From contig JBGPOS010000039.1 in assembly GCA_041488155.1 (NCBI GenBank), positions 1 through 35,226 on the forward strand: a DNA stretch of 35,226 bases, written 5' to 3'. A program made the position numbers and the translations under genes. This DNA is from JBGPOS01 sp041488155 (GTDB lineage Bacteria; Chloroflexota; Dehalococcoidia; Tepidiformales; Tepidiformaceae). The notes beneath the pieces were generated by a model that made no database searches, had not been told where the DNA came from, and worked only from the letters and a program-made list of their open reading frames with translations. Positions 15,554 to 22,838 of the stretch are shown in pieces (the first letter of the stretch is position 1; each line of letters begins with the position of its first letter).

Positions 15554-15595
15554 GCTGGTTGCGCTCCTCGCCGCGGCCGCCCGGCTCTTCGGGAC

Positions 15596-15679
15596 TGTTC
15601 CAACACACCTCCACCCCGCTTCGCCTAATTCGCCGCCCTGGCCTTCGCTGCGCTTCGGCCACCCTCCGGGCCGGGCTCC
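15596..15679. repeat. 84-bp dispersed repeat, copy 2
   Basis: 79 of 84 positions match copy 1 (14975-15058), same orientation, 621 bp apart. It lies directly upstream of the DUF4258-like remnant. Confidence 0.9.
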
Positions 15680-15699
15680 TCAGTGGTCCGCGAGTGGTC

Positions 15700-15726
15700 T
15701 TGTGCAAAGAAAAACGTGCGTTGAAC
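15700..15726. repeat. 27-bp segment shared with 14695-14723
   Basis: TTGTGCAAAGAAAAACG then TGCGTTGAAC here; TTGTGTGAAACAAAAACGG then TGCGTTGAAC at 14695. In copy 1 it leads into the TTCG hairpin; here the sequence continues with CCCTTGTGAACCCTTGA instead. Confidence 0.65.
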
Positions 15727-15946
15727 CCTTGTGAACCCTTGATCCGGAAAGTCCTCAGATTCGCGGAGCGGGAGGAGGGGGCGCTCGCTGCAGGCGCGCC
15801 GGACGGGCTGGTGTCGTTGCGTGCGCTGTGCCATGGCGTTTCCCCCGAGTCGCGGAGATGGGAAAAGGGTCGCGCGGGGGCGCAGGAGCGAGAATGGGTG
15901 GATGACAGCGAGGGCAAGCTCGACACCGGTGGAGAGCGCTCTTACC

Positions 15947-16360
15947 TCATGCCTTGCGATTGGCAAGATCATCGAGGTCGATATCGAGCCAAACGCCGAT
16001 GCTCGGTTTCGCACTTGAGCCGCCGACGAGGACGCCTCTACAGCAGATCTTCCGACCGGTCCCGCGGGTCAGGCGAAGGACGTCTGATTGGTATTCAGCA
16101 GCAACATCCCTCGGAAGGTAGCCTACCGTCTTGCCGTGAGATCCCACGATTTTCACCGCCTTCTTGTCGTGGCGATTCGTCGGGTCAGCCACAAGATACA
16201 TGGGGACTTCGACCCTCTGACCGCGTGCGAGCGCTTCCGCCCCCAACTCTCTCAGCGCATCTTGGTATGAGGCTTCCCCGACGACCTCCGTGCCGAAATT
16301 ACCTGTTGAGAAGTCCAAGGGGTTTCGGGGAGTAGTTTGTTGGTTCCGAAAGAACCGCAT
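15947..16360 (-). CDS. Stand-alone HIRAN-like domain protein
   Basis: 137 residues from ATG at 16360. After a short basic leader, residues 20-130 follow the HIRAN pattern: NFGTEVVGEASYQDALREL, then YLVADPTNRHDKKAVKIV, then GKTVGYLPRDVAAEY, and a closing GVWLDIDLDDL. HIRAN domains bind 3' single-stranded DNA ends in SWI2/SNF2-type repair ATPases such as HLTF, and in bacteria also occur alone or with nuclease domains. Here there is no helicase or nuclease partner. It is predicted to be cytoplasmic with a possible DNA-end-binding role. GC content looks lower than in the surrounding housekeeping genes. Confidence 0.72.
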   Translation of the reverse strand: MRFFRNQQTTPRNPLDFSTGNFGTEVVGEASYQDALRELGAEALARGQRVEVPMYLVADPTNRHDKKAVKIVGSHGKTVGYLPRDVAAEYQSDVLRLTRGTGRKICCRGVLVGGSSAKPSIGVWLDIDLDDLANRKA

Positions 16361-16534
16361 CCGCTACCGCCCTCCTGCTCGGGATTGTGGGACTGAAGTT
16401 GGCCGTTGTCGATTGCACCAATGCCCGTGGCGATACTGCCTAGCGCATCGCTCGTCCCGCCGGTGCATAAAGCGGCGGTGACCCTTTGGCGAGCGAAGTA
16501 GAATCCGCTCATCACTTTGACTCCCGAGGACAAA

Positions 16535-17284
16535 ATGCGTAGTGCGGAACGGCTTCGTCGAATCGAGGAGGCTACCGACCTCCCTCTCCTAATACTCGCG
16601 CTCGTGATGGTCCCCCTTCTCCTGGCGCCCTTCTTCTTCGACCCGTCTCCGACTGTCGAGACGACGCTTCTCGCCGGCGACTGGATGATCTGGTCGGTGT
16701 TCTTCGTGGACTTCGCGGTGAAGTTGGCGGTCGCGCCGCGGCGGCTTCACTACGTCCGCACGCACTGGCTGGAAGCGGCGATGGTCGCGCTCCCCTTCCT
16801 GCGACCCTTGCGCGCAGCCCGACTACTTCGGTTGCTTCGGCTGGCACGCGTCGGCGTAGCCCTCGGGCTGAACGTGTCGCTGCTGCGCAGGCTGGCCGCA
16901 CAGCGGGGGGCCCAACTGCTCGTGGCGTCGGTGCTAATGACGGGAGTGGTTGGTGCTTTCCTTGTCCTGCTCTCGGAACGGCACGCCGAGGGGAGCAACA
17001 TTCAGAACTTCGGCGACGCGATGTGGTGGGCGGCGACGACCATGACGACCGTGGGATACGGCGACCGCTTCCCCGTGACTCCGGCGGGCCGCGGAGTGGC
17101 AGTCGCCCTCATGCTGTTTGGCATCGCTTCGCTGTCCGCGGTGACTGCCATCATCGCTGCCTTCCTGGTCAGAGAGCAGGTTGGAGCCGAAGAGGTCACC
17201 ATGTCTGAGCTTCGCGACGAGATACGGCAGCTGCGAGCGGACTTGCTGGCCCTGAACTCAGGTGCACTCCGGAATCAGCCCTGA
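16535..17284 (+). CDS. Voltage-gated potassium channel, six-TM Kv type
   Basis: 249 residues. The ATG at 16535 is chosen because GAGG lies five to six bases upstream; the in-frame TTG at 16517 lacks this. The S4 voltage sensor has six arginines spaced every third residue (Arg90, 93, 96, 99, 102, 105). The pore carries the selectivity filter TTVGYGD (171-177). A C-terminal coiled-coil-like helix (MSELRDEIRQLRADLLALN) probably aids tetramer assembly. It is expected to conduct K+ across the cytoplasmic membrane in a voltage-dependent way. No RCK/TrkA domain is attached. It appears monocistronic. Confidence 0.92.
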   Translation: MRSAERLRRIEEATDLPLLILALVMVPLLLAPFFFDPSPTVETTLLAGDWMIWSVFFVDFAVKLAVAPRRLHYVRTHWLEAAMVALPFLRPLRAARLLRLLRLARVGVALGLNVSLLRRLAAQRGAQLLVASVLMTGVVGAFLVLLSERHAEGSNIQNFGDAMWWAATTMTTVGYGDRFPVTPAGRGVAVALMLFGIASLSAVTAIIAAFLVREQVGAEEVTMSELRDEIRQLRADLLALNSGALRNQP

Positions 17285-17300
17285 GCCGGGTCGGGCCCGG

Positions 17301-17462
17301 CTAGCGCCAGAGGGCACGCCAGAACTTCACCCGGCCGAGGGCGCGGCCAATGAGCTTGTTCTTGACCCGGCGCTCCATCCGCTTCGGGTCGCCGCTGAGC
17401 AGGACCTCGGCGTCGTTGGTGCGGCGGGAGAGCCGGTACAGGCGAGAACTTAGCTTCGGCAA
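17301..17462 (-). CDS. Small basic protein (53 aa), conserved-looking
   Basis: The start is TTG at 17462-17460, with a perfect GGAGG five bases upstream; upstream extension to 17591 looks non-coding. The 53-residue product is basic: LSSRLYRLSRRTNDAEVLLS, then GDPKRMERRVKNKLIGRALGR, ending FWRALWR. Proteins of the form 'NDxEaxxSGDPxRixRRxKNkxxGRxlgr...FWRxLWr' are familiar as short conserved hypotheticals in several bacterial and phage genomes, but have no assigned function. It is convergent with the K+ channel gene, with only 16 bp between the two stops. Confidence 0.6.
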   Translation of the reverse strand: MPKLSSRLYRLSRRTNDAEVLLSGDPKRMERRVKNKLIGRALGRVKFWRALWR

Positions 17463-17608
17463 ATGGGCCTCCCAAGAAGTGTCCCACGATGCTAGAGGCG
17501 GCCTGCCGCTCTCACAATGGTCCGCCGGACCGTAGGAGGTGAGAAATAGATGCGAATCGCGTTCGGGTTGGACTAGAATACCGTGCAACACGTTCTCAGG
17601 AGAGCGGA

Positions 17609-18049
17609 ATGGCCAGCGCGACGGAAACCACCTTTGTCGATACCCGGCGGAGCCCGAACCTTCTGATCCGCTTGCTCTGGTTCCTCTTCATCGGCTGGTG
17701 GGCGTCGTTCATCGTCATTACGTTAGCCGCCCTCGTGAACCTCACCGTCATCGGCATCCCGCTCGGCTTCTGGCTTGTAAATCGGGTGCCCCAGACCGCC
17801 ACGCTCAAACTGGACCGCGCGCGCCACACGGCCTCGGCCGGAGCCGACGGGAGCACCGTCGTGACAGTGTCGAACGTGCCCCAGCGGCCATTCTGGCAGC
17901 GGGCCCTCTGGTACTTGCTCGTGGGCTGGTGGCTGACGTTCATCGCTCTTTATCTCGCGTGGGCCCTCTGCCTGACCATCATCGGCATGCCACTGGCCTT
18001 CCCCATCTTCAGTGCGACGGGCAAGCTGCTGACGTTGAAACGGGGTTGA
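17609..18049 (+). CDS. YccF domain membrane protein
   Basis: 146 residues, ATG at 17609 with AGGAG upstream. It contains two copies of the YccF repeat: LLWFLFIGWWASFIVITLA with TVIGIPLGFWLVNRVP (23-62), and LWYLLVGWWLTFIALYLAW with TIIGMPLAFPIF (about 95-133). Each repeat holds one to two membrane helices ending in the conserved IG(I/M)PL turn. The family (DUF307) is an inner-membrane protein of unknown function. It appears to be a single-gene unit. Confidence 0.88.
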   Translation: MASATETTFVDTRRSPNLLIRLLWFLFIGWWASFIVITLAALVNLTVIGIPLGFWLVNRVPQTATLKLDRARHTASAGADGSTVVTVSNVPQRPFWQRALWYLLVGWWLTFIALYLAWALCLTIIGMPLAFPIFSATGKLLTLKRG

Positions 18050-18127
18050 GGTGACCCGTGTCCGTTCCCGGACGCGTCGAGGTGCCCCTGACTGGGCGGA
18101 CGGGCGGGCCTGCGAGCTAAGCGTTGG

Positions 18128-19126
18128 TCACTTCACCGTTCCCCAGTTGAGCAGGCAACCCCTCGCGCCGAGGGCGGCGTATACGGTCGGGAGAATCTGG
18201 TAGTGGTCTGCGCCGCAGAGAAAGAGCTTATTGTCTGACAGGTGGCGCTGCCGAAGGCCGTCATAATTGAACTTCAGGCCGGTCGAACGAAGTACCGTTG
18301 TGGCGGCAGCAGTAAGGACGCCTGAATTGCCCGTGCTGTCGGTGAATTCGGCGTTTAGGGCGACGATGAGCGTCTCCACAGCTGGATAGGTGGTCCAAAT
18401 TGCCTTGCTCGCGACGATACCGCTGGCACTGGCTTGCTCAATCGCGTTGCCCTCGGCTGAACCCCCGAAGACCGACTGCTGGAGCACATCGATCCTCAAA
18501 GTTCCGTTCGAAGGGTTCCATGCCACTGTGAGGCCTCGATCGGATGCGCTGGAGATGAAGCCCAGGTTGTCGCGGTAGGACTTCGCGACTAGCTGCTCAA
18601 CGGTCAGGGGGACTGGCGTGGCTGTGGGCGCCACGGTGTTCGTCGGCGCGGGCGTGTCCGTAGCCGGGATGGGAGTATTGGTTGGTCCTGGAGTGTCGGT
18701 GGGGGTGGGAGTGTTTGTCGGTCCTGCAGTGTTCGTGGAGGGGGGAGTGTTGGTGGCGGGTGCGCTCGTCGGTGTGCCCGACGATGGCTGCGCTGCGGCT
18801 GCGATCATCGCCTTTTGCTCGTCCGTCGGAGCTACTCCCCCGACAAAGCTGCTCATACAACCCTTGTTCCCCAAGCTATGCCAGAGCTCTATCGAAATCT
18901 GGTAGAAGCTTGCCGTGCAGAACATGAGCTTGTTGTCGGACGACGGTTGATTTCGGAGGTTGTCGAAGTTGTACTTCTCTCCGGTTTCTCGGTTGTACTC
19001 CGCAAAGACCACGGTCTCCGCGTAGTAGTTACCGTACTTATCCTTGACGTCACGTAGACCAGCTAGGGAGATGACGTTTACTTCTGCGTACGTGGACCAG
19101 ATGGCTCTACCAACCGCGATCGCCAA
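18128..19126 (-). pseudogene. C-terminal part of a frameshifted two-domain protein
   Basis: This frame (332 codons counted from an internal in-frame start) continues the gene that begins at 19643. It completes domain A (GRAIWSTYAEVNVISLAGL to SLGNKGC), then has a Thr/Pro linker of about 65 residues (TPTSAPATNTPPSTNTAGP and similar), then domain B. Domain B repeats domain A: SYRDNLGF, KAIWTTYPAVETLIVALNAEF, LKFNYDGLRQRHLSDNKLFLC and ALGARGC align with SIRDNKNA, RAIWSTYAEVNVISLAGL, YNFDNLRNQPSSDNKLMFC and SLGNKGC. Each copy has a Cys pair that could be disulfide-bonded outside the cell. The domain is not one I recognise. GC is lower than in neighbouring genes (32 of 60 in 18181-18240). Confidence 0.65.
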
Positions 19127-19643
19127 CGCCGAGCCGTTGGTGAGGATTTGGGGTCAACTTGTTCGGGCTGTTCGGTTTAATTGAAACGGCTAGCTGACCA
19201 ATCTCTTGGTCGAACTGGACTGATAGTCTGTCCAAGTTACCGCCGCTCTTGGTGGCGTTCTTATTGTCCCGGATCGACTTCTCCATCTGTGCGGCAAGAG
19301 TGAGAGGAGTTGCAGTTGGCGTGGCCGGCGTTGATGGGGTGTTGGTTGCCGGCGGTTTGTCGGTCGGCCTCCGTGTGCTGGTAGGTTGCGGTGTCGCTGT
19401 GCTTTTCGTTTTTGCCGTGGCGGGAGCCTCGACCTTGTCAGCGGCGGTCTTGGCGTCGTTCTCGTTGCTGCTGGGAACCATGGCACCACCAGCAACAAGC
19501 AGGACAATACTAGCGCCAAGTACAGCGCCGGCGATTCGGCGATTCGGAATGTAGAGGCGGCGCATCGGCCGGATGAGGGTGACCACGCCGACTGCGAACA
19601 CGCCCAGAGAGACGAAAATGAGAATTCCGCCAATGATCGCCAT
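19107..19643 (-). pseudogene. N-terminal part of the frameshifted two-domain protein
   Basis: ATG at 19643 has AGGAGG eight bases upstream. The protein starts with two membrane helices (about 3-24 and 37-56), then a Thr/Pro-rich extracellular linker (TATPQPTSTRRPTDKPPATN and on), then the start of domain A (AAQMEKSIRDN, NLDRLSVQFDQEIGQLAVSI). The frame is lost near 19145-19150: removal of one base there (AATCCTCACC read as AATCTCACC on the minus strand) would join it in frame to the 18128-19126 segment. The two frames together span 1516 bp, that is 505 codons plus one base. It is either a recent inactivation or a sequence error. Confidence 0.65.
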
Positions 19644-19871
19644 CGAATGACCTCCTCGGAGGTCTCGCCGCCCAGGCGTGACGAAGGGGCCGACGTTCCC
19701 CGGAGGTAGTTATAGCCGCATGACTCGAAGTCATCAAGACGCCGCGATCGAGAGATAGTGTTGCGGAGGTGAGAGAGGAGCGCGCGGGGGTTCAACCTCG
19801 TTCTTTCTTCTCGTGGACTAGCGATTGGGACAGGCTCTCGTCTTCGATCGGCAGTGCCGTCTCCGGCGGGC

Positions 19872-19891
19872 CCGGTAGCCGCGGCTACCGG
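19872..19891. repeat. Perfect 20-bp palindrome
   Basis: CCGGTAGCCGCGGCTACCGG. Half-site variants (GGCCGCGGCTACCG or its complement) recur at about 15076-15092, 19946-19972 and 21269-21295; the last two are identical over 26 of 27 bases. Confidence 0.85.
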
Positions 19892-19996
19892 ACCGCGAGC
19901 AGCCGGCGAGTCGCTGGGGCTGGTGCGGGGCGTTGGGTGTTGTGCAGCGGCCCGGGGCGGCCGCGGCTACCGTCGCCGGCGAGTTTGGGCGAATGG

Positions 19997-20077
19997 GGAG
20001 CCCGTGCCCGGAGGGTGGCCGGAGCGTCGCGGAGGCCAGGGCGGCGAATGGGGCGCAGCGGGGCGGGGGTGTGTTGG
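19997..20077. repeat. 84-bp dispersed repeat, copy 3 (inverted, diverged)
   Basis: Reads GGAGCCCG, CCCGGAGGGTGGCCG, GGCCAGGGCGGCGAATG, GCGCAGCGGGGCGG, GTGTGTTGG: the reverse complement order of copies 1 and 2, with scattered differences. Confidence 0.8.
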
Positions 20078-20092
20078 TTTCCGAAGCGAAAA

Positions 20093-20113
20093 GCGATGAG
20101 CGCTGAGCGATGA
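20093..20113. repeat. Heptamers GCGATGA, GCGCTGA, GCGATGA
   Basis: Three units of the same heptamer as 14523-14578, placed between 84-bp repeat copy 3 and the next octamer array. Confidence 0.7.
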
Positions 20114-20119
20114 GTTTCC

Positions 20120-20151
20120 CCGATACCCCGACACTCCGGCACCCCGATACG
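20120..20151. repeat. Octamer array CCGAYACY x4
   Basis: Units CCGATACC, CCGACACT, CCGGCACC, CCGATACG, ending 21 bp from the stop of the minus-strand ccsB gene. Confidence 0.85.
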
Positions 20152-20172
20152 GAGCGGCGCCGGGCGGAGGGG

Positions 20173-21120
20173 CTACACCCCCGCGTAGGAATGCAGCCCG
20201 CTCACCCAGAGGTTCACCGCGAAGTAGGTGAACATCACCAGACCCCACATCACGATCAGCCACCACATCGGGTCCGGCCGCCAGCCGCGACGAATCCGCG
20301 CCGGCACGATCCGGCGGATGCCAGGCGCGCCCGCCACTGACCCCGTGCCCGCCCGAGCGTGGAAGTAAGCGGCCATGCTCAGCCACGTGACCAGCGCACT
20401 CGTCTCCTTCGGGTCCCAGCCCCAGTAGCGGCCCCAGGCGCTGTTCGCCCACCACGCCCCGAGGGCAATCCCGAGTCCAAGCAGCGGGAAGCCGATGATC
20501 ACCGCCTTATGCGCGAGGTCCGCAGCAGCTTCGGCGCTCGGCAACGAAGCGAACCTCCTGTGCCCTTCGCCCCCCTGGGCCAGGTAGATGGCCGCCCCGC
20601 AGAAGGCGACCGTCAGGATGGCGTACGAAGTCATCATGGTGCTCACGTGAATCGTCAGCAGCGGTCCGTTCTGGAGGGCGGGGATGAGCGGCACGATGTG
20701 CGATGGAAACTGCGTGGCGATCCCAAGCATCGTGATCACGATCGGCAATGCCACCACCCCGACCCGGCGCTGGCGGCTCGTGGTTTCGAACGCGAGGTAG
20801 GCCGCCGAGACCCCCATCGCGAACGTCACCGTGAATTCGTACATGTTGGAAATCGGCGCGTGGCCCGTCGCCGACCAGCGTGCCGCGACCGCTCCGGCCA
20901 GAGTCGCCACCGTGAACGCTGTGAAGGTCGTCGCCAGCCGCCCGATGCCCGGGTTGGGGGAGCCCGCGGGCCCGCTCACCGTGACCGTCCCGGCCGAGGT
21001 CTGGGCGCTGAAGCGGCGGACGGCGAGGCTCGCGCTCCCCACGTACGCCAGGTACAGCGCAGCAGCGATCGAAGCCATCACCAGCCCGGTCCAAAACAGG
21101 TAGATCGAGAGGTCGGCCAT
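20173..21120 (-). CDS. ccsB: Cytochrome c biogenesis protein, CcsA/CcsB (ResC-like)
   Basis: 315 residues with about eight membrane helices. The tryptophan-rich haem-handling motif WANSAWGRYWGWDPKE (224-239) is fully conserved. Flanking histidines His158 (LLTIHVSTMMTSY) and His254 (AAYFHAR) match the family's haem ligands. The protein exports haem and, with ResB/CcsA partners, ligates it to apocytochrome c outside the membrane (system II). No resB or thioredoxin-like gene is in the window, so the partners are elsewhere. The ATG at 21120 has no clear Shine-Dalgarno. It is flanked on both sides by octamer arrays (20120 and 21191). The symbol follows the actinobacterial naming; ccsA would also be defensible. 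Confidence 0.9.
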   Translation of the reverse strand: MADLSIYLFWTGLVMASIAAALYLAYVGSASLAVRRFSAQTSAGTVTVSGPAGSPNPGIGRLATTFTAFTVATLAGAVAARWSATGHAPISNMYEFTVTFAMGVSAAYLAFETTSRQRRVGVVALPIVITMLGIATQFPSHIVPLIPALQNGPLLTIHVSTMMTSYAILTVAFCGAAIYLAQGGEGHRRFASLPSAEAAADLAHKAVIIGFPLLGLGIALGAWWANSAWGRYWGWDPKETSALVTWLSMAAYFHARAGTGSVAGAPGIRRIVPARIRRGWRPDPMWWLIVMWGLVMFTYFAVNLWVSGLHSYAGV

Positions 21121-21190
21121 TGTGGGGGACAGGTTACAGGGGAGTGGGCGACGGGGCGAGTCGGCGAGTGGGCGACGGGGCGAGTGGGGC

Positions 21191-21238
21191 GGTGTCGGAG
21201 TGTCGGAGTGTCGGAGTGTCGGAGTATCGGGGTATCGG
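21191..21238. repeat. Octamer array RGTRTCGG x6 (inverted orientation)
   Basis: Six units, the reverse complement of CCGAYACY (GGTGTCGG, three AGTGTCGG, AGTATCGG, GGTATCGG). Preceded by a GGGCGACGGGGCGAG duplicated segment (about 21145-21186), the inverse of the segment beside the 12103 and 13675 arrays. Lies in the promoter region of ccsB. Confidence 0.9.
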
Positions 21239-21268
21239 GGAGCCCGGCTACGGGCGGTGGAGCCCGTC

Positions 21269-21295
21269 AGCGGCCCGGCGCGGCCGCGGCTACCG
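21269..21295. repeat. Half-palindrome module with GGCCGCGGCTACCG
   Basis: Matches 19946-19972 at 26 of 27 positions; part of the GGTAGCCGCGGCTACC family. Confidence 0.75.
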
Positions 21296-21302
21296 GGTCA
21301 CT

Positions 21303-21338
21303 CCCTCTCCCGCGGGCGGGAGAGGGCGGGGGTGAGGG
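21303..21338. repeat. CCCTCTCCC / GGGAGAGGG hairpin, third copy (inverted)
   Basis: CCCTCTCCCG, GCGGG, then GGGAGAGGG and GGTGAGGG: the reverse orientation of the two units at 14581-14665. It sits just after the stop of the minus-strand HD-GYP gene and may act in its transcript end. Confidence 0.8.
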
Positions 21339-21345
21339 CCCGGCC

Positions 21346-22758
21346 TCACGCCGCTTGCGCGCGGGCTGCCAACGTCCCTTCCCTTTCGAGGCAGGCGCGG
21401 AAGGCGGACACGCAGCGCGGGTCGAGTTGCGTCCCGCTCACGCGCTGTATTTCCGCGAAGGCGGCCTCCGCGTCGCGCTCCGCCCGGTAGACGCGCGGCG
21501 AGGTCAGCGCATCGAACGTGTCGGCCACCGCGATGATCCGCGCCGCCAGCGGGATCTGCTCGTTCGTGATCCCGTCGGGGTAGCCGTGGCCCCCATACCG
21601 TTCGTGGTGCGAGCGAATGACCGTGGCCACGCCGGCAAGCACCTTCGATGACTTCGCGATGTGCTCGCCTCGGCTGGAGTGGTCGCGCATTTGTGCGAAC
21701 TCCGAGTCCGTCAGCCGCCCCGGCTTCATCAGCACCGAGTCCGGGACGACGATCTTGCCGATGTCGTGGATGCGGCCGGCGACCTCGACCACTTCTATCG
21801 TCTCCGCGTCGAGGTGCAGTTCGCGCGCTATCGCTCCCGCGTATTCGGCCACGCGGCCCATGTGCTCATGCGTGTACTGGTCTTTCGCTTCCATCGCCAG
21901 CTCCAGCGCTTCGAGCGAATCCGGGTCGGCGAGCGAAACGCGGTCGAGTTCGTCGCGCAGGGCGATGGCGCGCGAGAAGAGGAGCAGCGAATGGGCACGC
22001 GCCGCTTCGACCGCCCAGCCGGCGATCAGGGTCAGGAATGCGGTCAGCAGGAGGCCGTGGTAGAGCCACCAGCTCGCGTGCCAGAGCGTCCCGTAGAACA
22101 TCGAAACCTGGGCCTGGGCCAGGAACGCCAGCGCAGCGACCATCGCGAACTGCGACGGAAAGCCGGTGAGCCGCCACGCCCGCCAGTAGCGCCACCCGGC
22201 AAACGTGAGCATGGCCACTGTGCTGAGAGCCAATGCCAGGTCCCACGAGGAATTGATCGGGATGACCTCGAGCCACTGCGGCTCGGCCATCGCTACGTAG
22301 ACGTAGCCGGCGACCGCGACGAACGCCGCCCCAACGAGCGGCCCGCGCACCGCATCGACGACTCGCGCCGCCAGCGACCCCCGCGGCAACACGCTGAGAA
22401 AGATGAAGGCCGCACAGACGAATTCACTCAGCCCGGCAGAAATGATGACCGCGTAGCGCTCTTCCTTGACCCCCCTGATGAAGCCCGGGGTCGAGAGGCC
22501 GTGTGTGGCGAAGATAAGCGCGAGGGCGAGAAATCCGAGCGCGAGCAGCACCGTGCGCGTGGTCCGGACGCTGCGCACGCAGAGCATGAGGCCGGTCGCC
22601 ACCGCCGCCGAAAGCAGCGTAGTCGCCGAAACGACGTAGAAGTGCAGGTCGGGGGCGACCCAGATCGGGTCCCAGCCGTCGACGTTCGTAGTGATCAGAA
22701 AGATGACCATCGGCGCGGCGAGGACGGCCGCACCCAGCCCTGCCAGTGACCTATTCAC
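21346..22758 (-). CDS. Membrane-bound HD-GYP domain protein
   Basis: 470 residues from GTG at 22758 (GGAG about ten bases upstream). The N-terminal ~250 residues form about seven to eight membrane helices, a possible sensory domain. After a helical linker comes an HD-GYP domain (about 283-455): HEHMGRVAEYAG (297-308), the metal HD pair His331-Asp332 in GRIHDIGKI, SHHERYGGHGYPDG with GYP at 392-394, and AARIIAVADTFDALTS. These residues are what cyclic-di-GMP phosphodiesterases need, so the enzyme is probably active. It would hydrolyse c-di-GMP in response to a membrane signal. No GGDEF domain is attached. Confidence 0.93.
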   Translation of the reverse strand: MNRSLAGLGAAVLAAPMVIFLITTNVDGWDPIWVAPDLHFYVVSATTLLSAAVATGLMLCVRSVRTTRTVLLALGFLALALIFATHGLSTPGFIRGVKEERYAVIISAGLSEFVCAAFIFLSVLPRGSLAARVVDAVRGPLVGAAFVAVAGYVYVAMAEPQWLEVIPINSSWDLALALSTVAMLTFAGWRYWRAWRLTGFPSQFAMVAALAFLAQAQVSMFYGTLWHASWWLYHGLLLTAFLTLIAGWAVEAARAHSLLLFSRAIALRDELDRVSLADPDSLEALELAMEAKDQYTHEHMGRVAEYAGAIARELHLDAETIEVVEVAGRIHDIGKIVVPDSVLMKPGRLTDSEFAQMRDHSSRGEHIAKSSKVLAGVATVIRSHHERYGGHGYPDGITNEQIPLAARIIAVADTFDALTSPRVYRAERDAEAAFAEIQRVSGTQLDPRCVSAFRACLEREGTLAARAQAA

Positions 22759-22838
22759 GACGTGTCCACTCCAGTTCTACGGGAATCATCGGCGGGCACG
22801 AAAGAACCTGAAGTTATGCCCCATCGGGATACCCGGAC

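Larger units (their letters stand above)
15444..15946. other. Region without an intact gene between DUF2283 and HIRAN genes
   Basis: 503 bp. It contains the DUF4258-like remnant (15440-15553), 84-bp repeat copy 2 (15596-15679), and a 27-bp segment (15700-15726) matching 14695-14723. The remaining ~220 bp (15727-15946) shows no coding frame I would defend. Confidence 0.7.
19644..20172. other. Repeat-rich intergenic region
   Basis: 529 bp. The first ~150 bp, next to the divergent gene start at 19643, shows no repeats or genes. From 19869 on it is a chain of modules: the 20-bp palindrome (19872-19891), a GGCCGCGGCTACCG half-palindrome (about 19946-19972), 84-bp repeat copy 3 inverted (19997-20077), heptamers (20093-20113) and octamers (20120-20151). 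Confidence 0.8.

Noticed and set aside
19640..19870. Possible tRNA or structured RNA upstream of the frameshifted gene
   Set aside because: No T-loop-like GTTCRA sequence and no cloverleaf pairing found by inspection.
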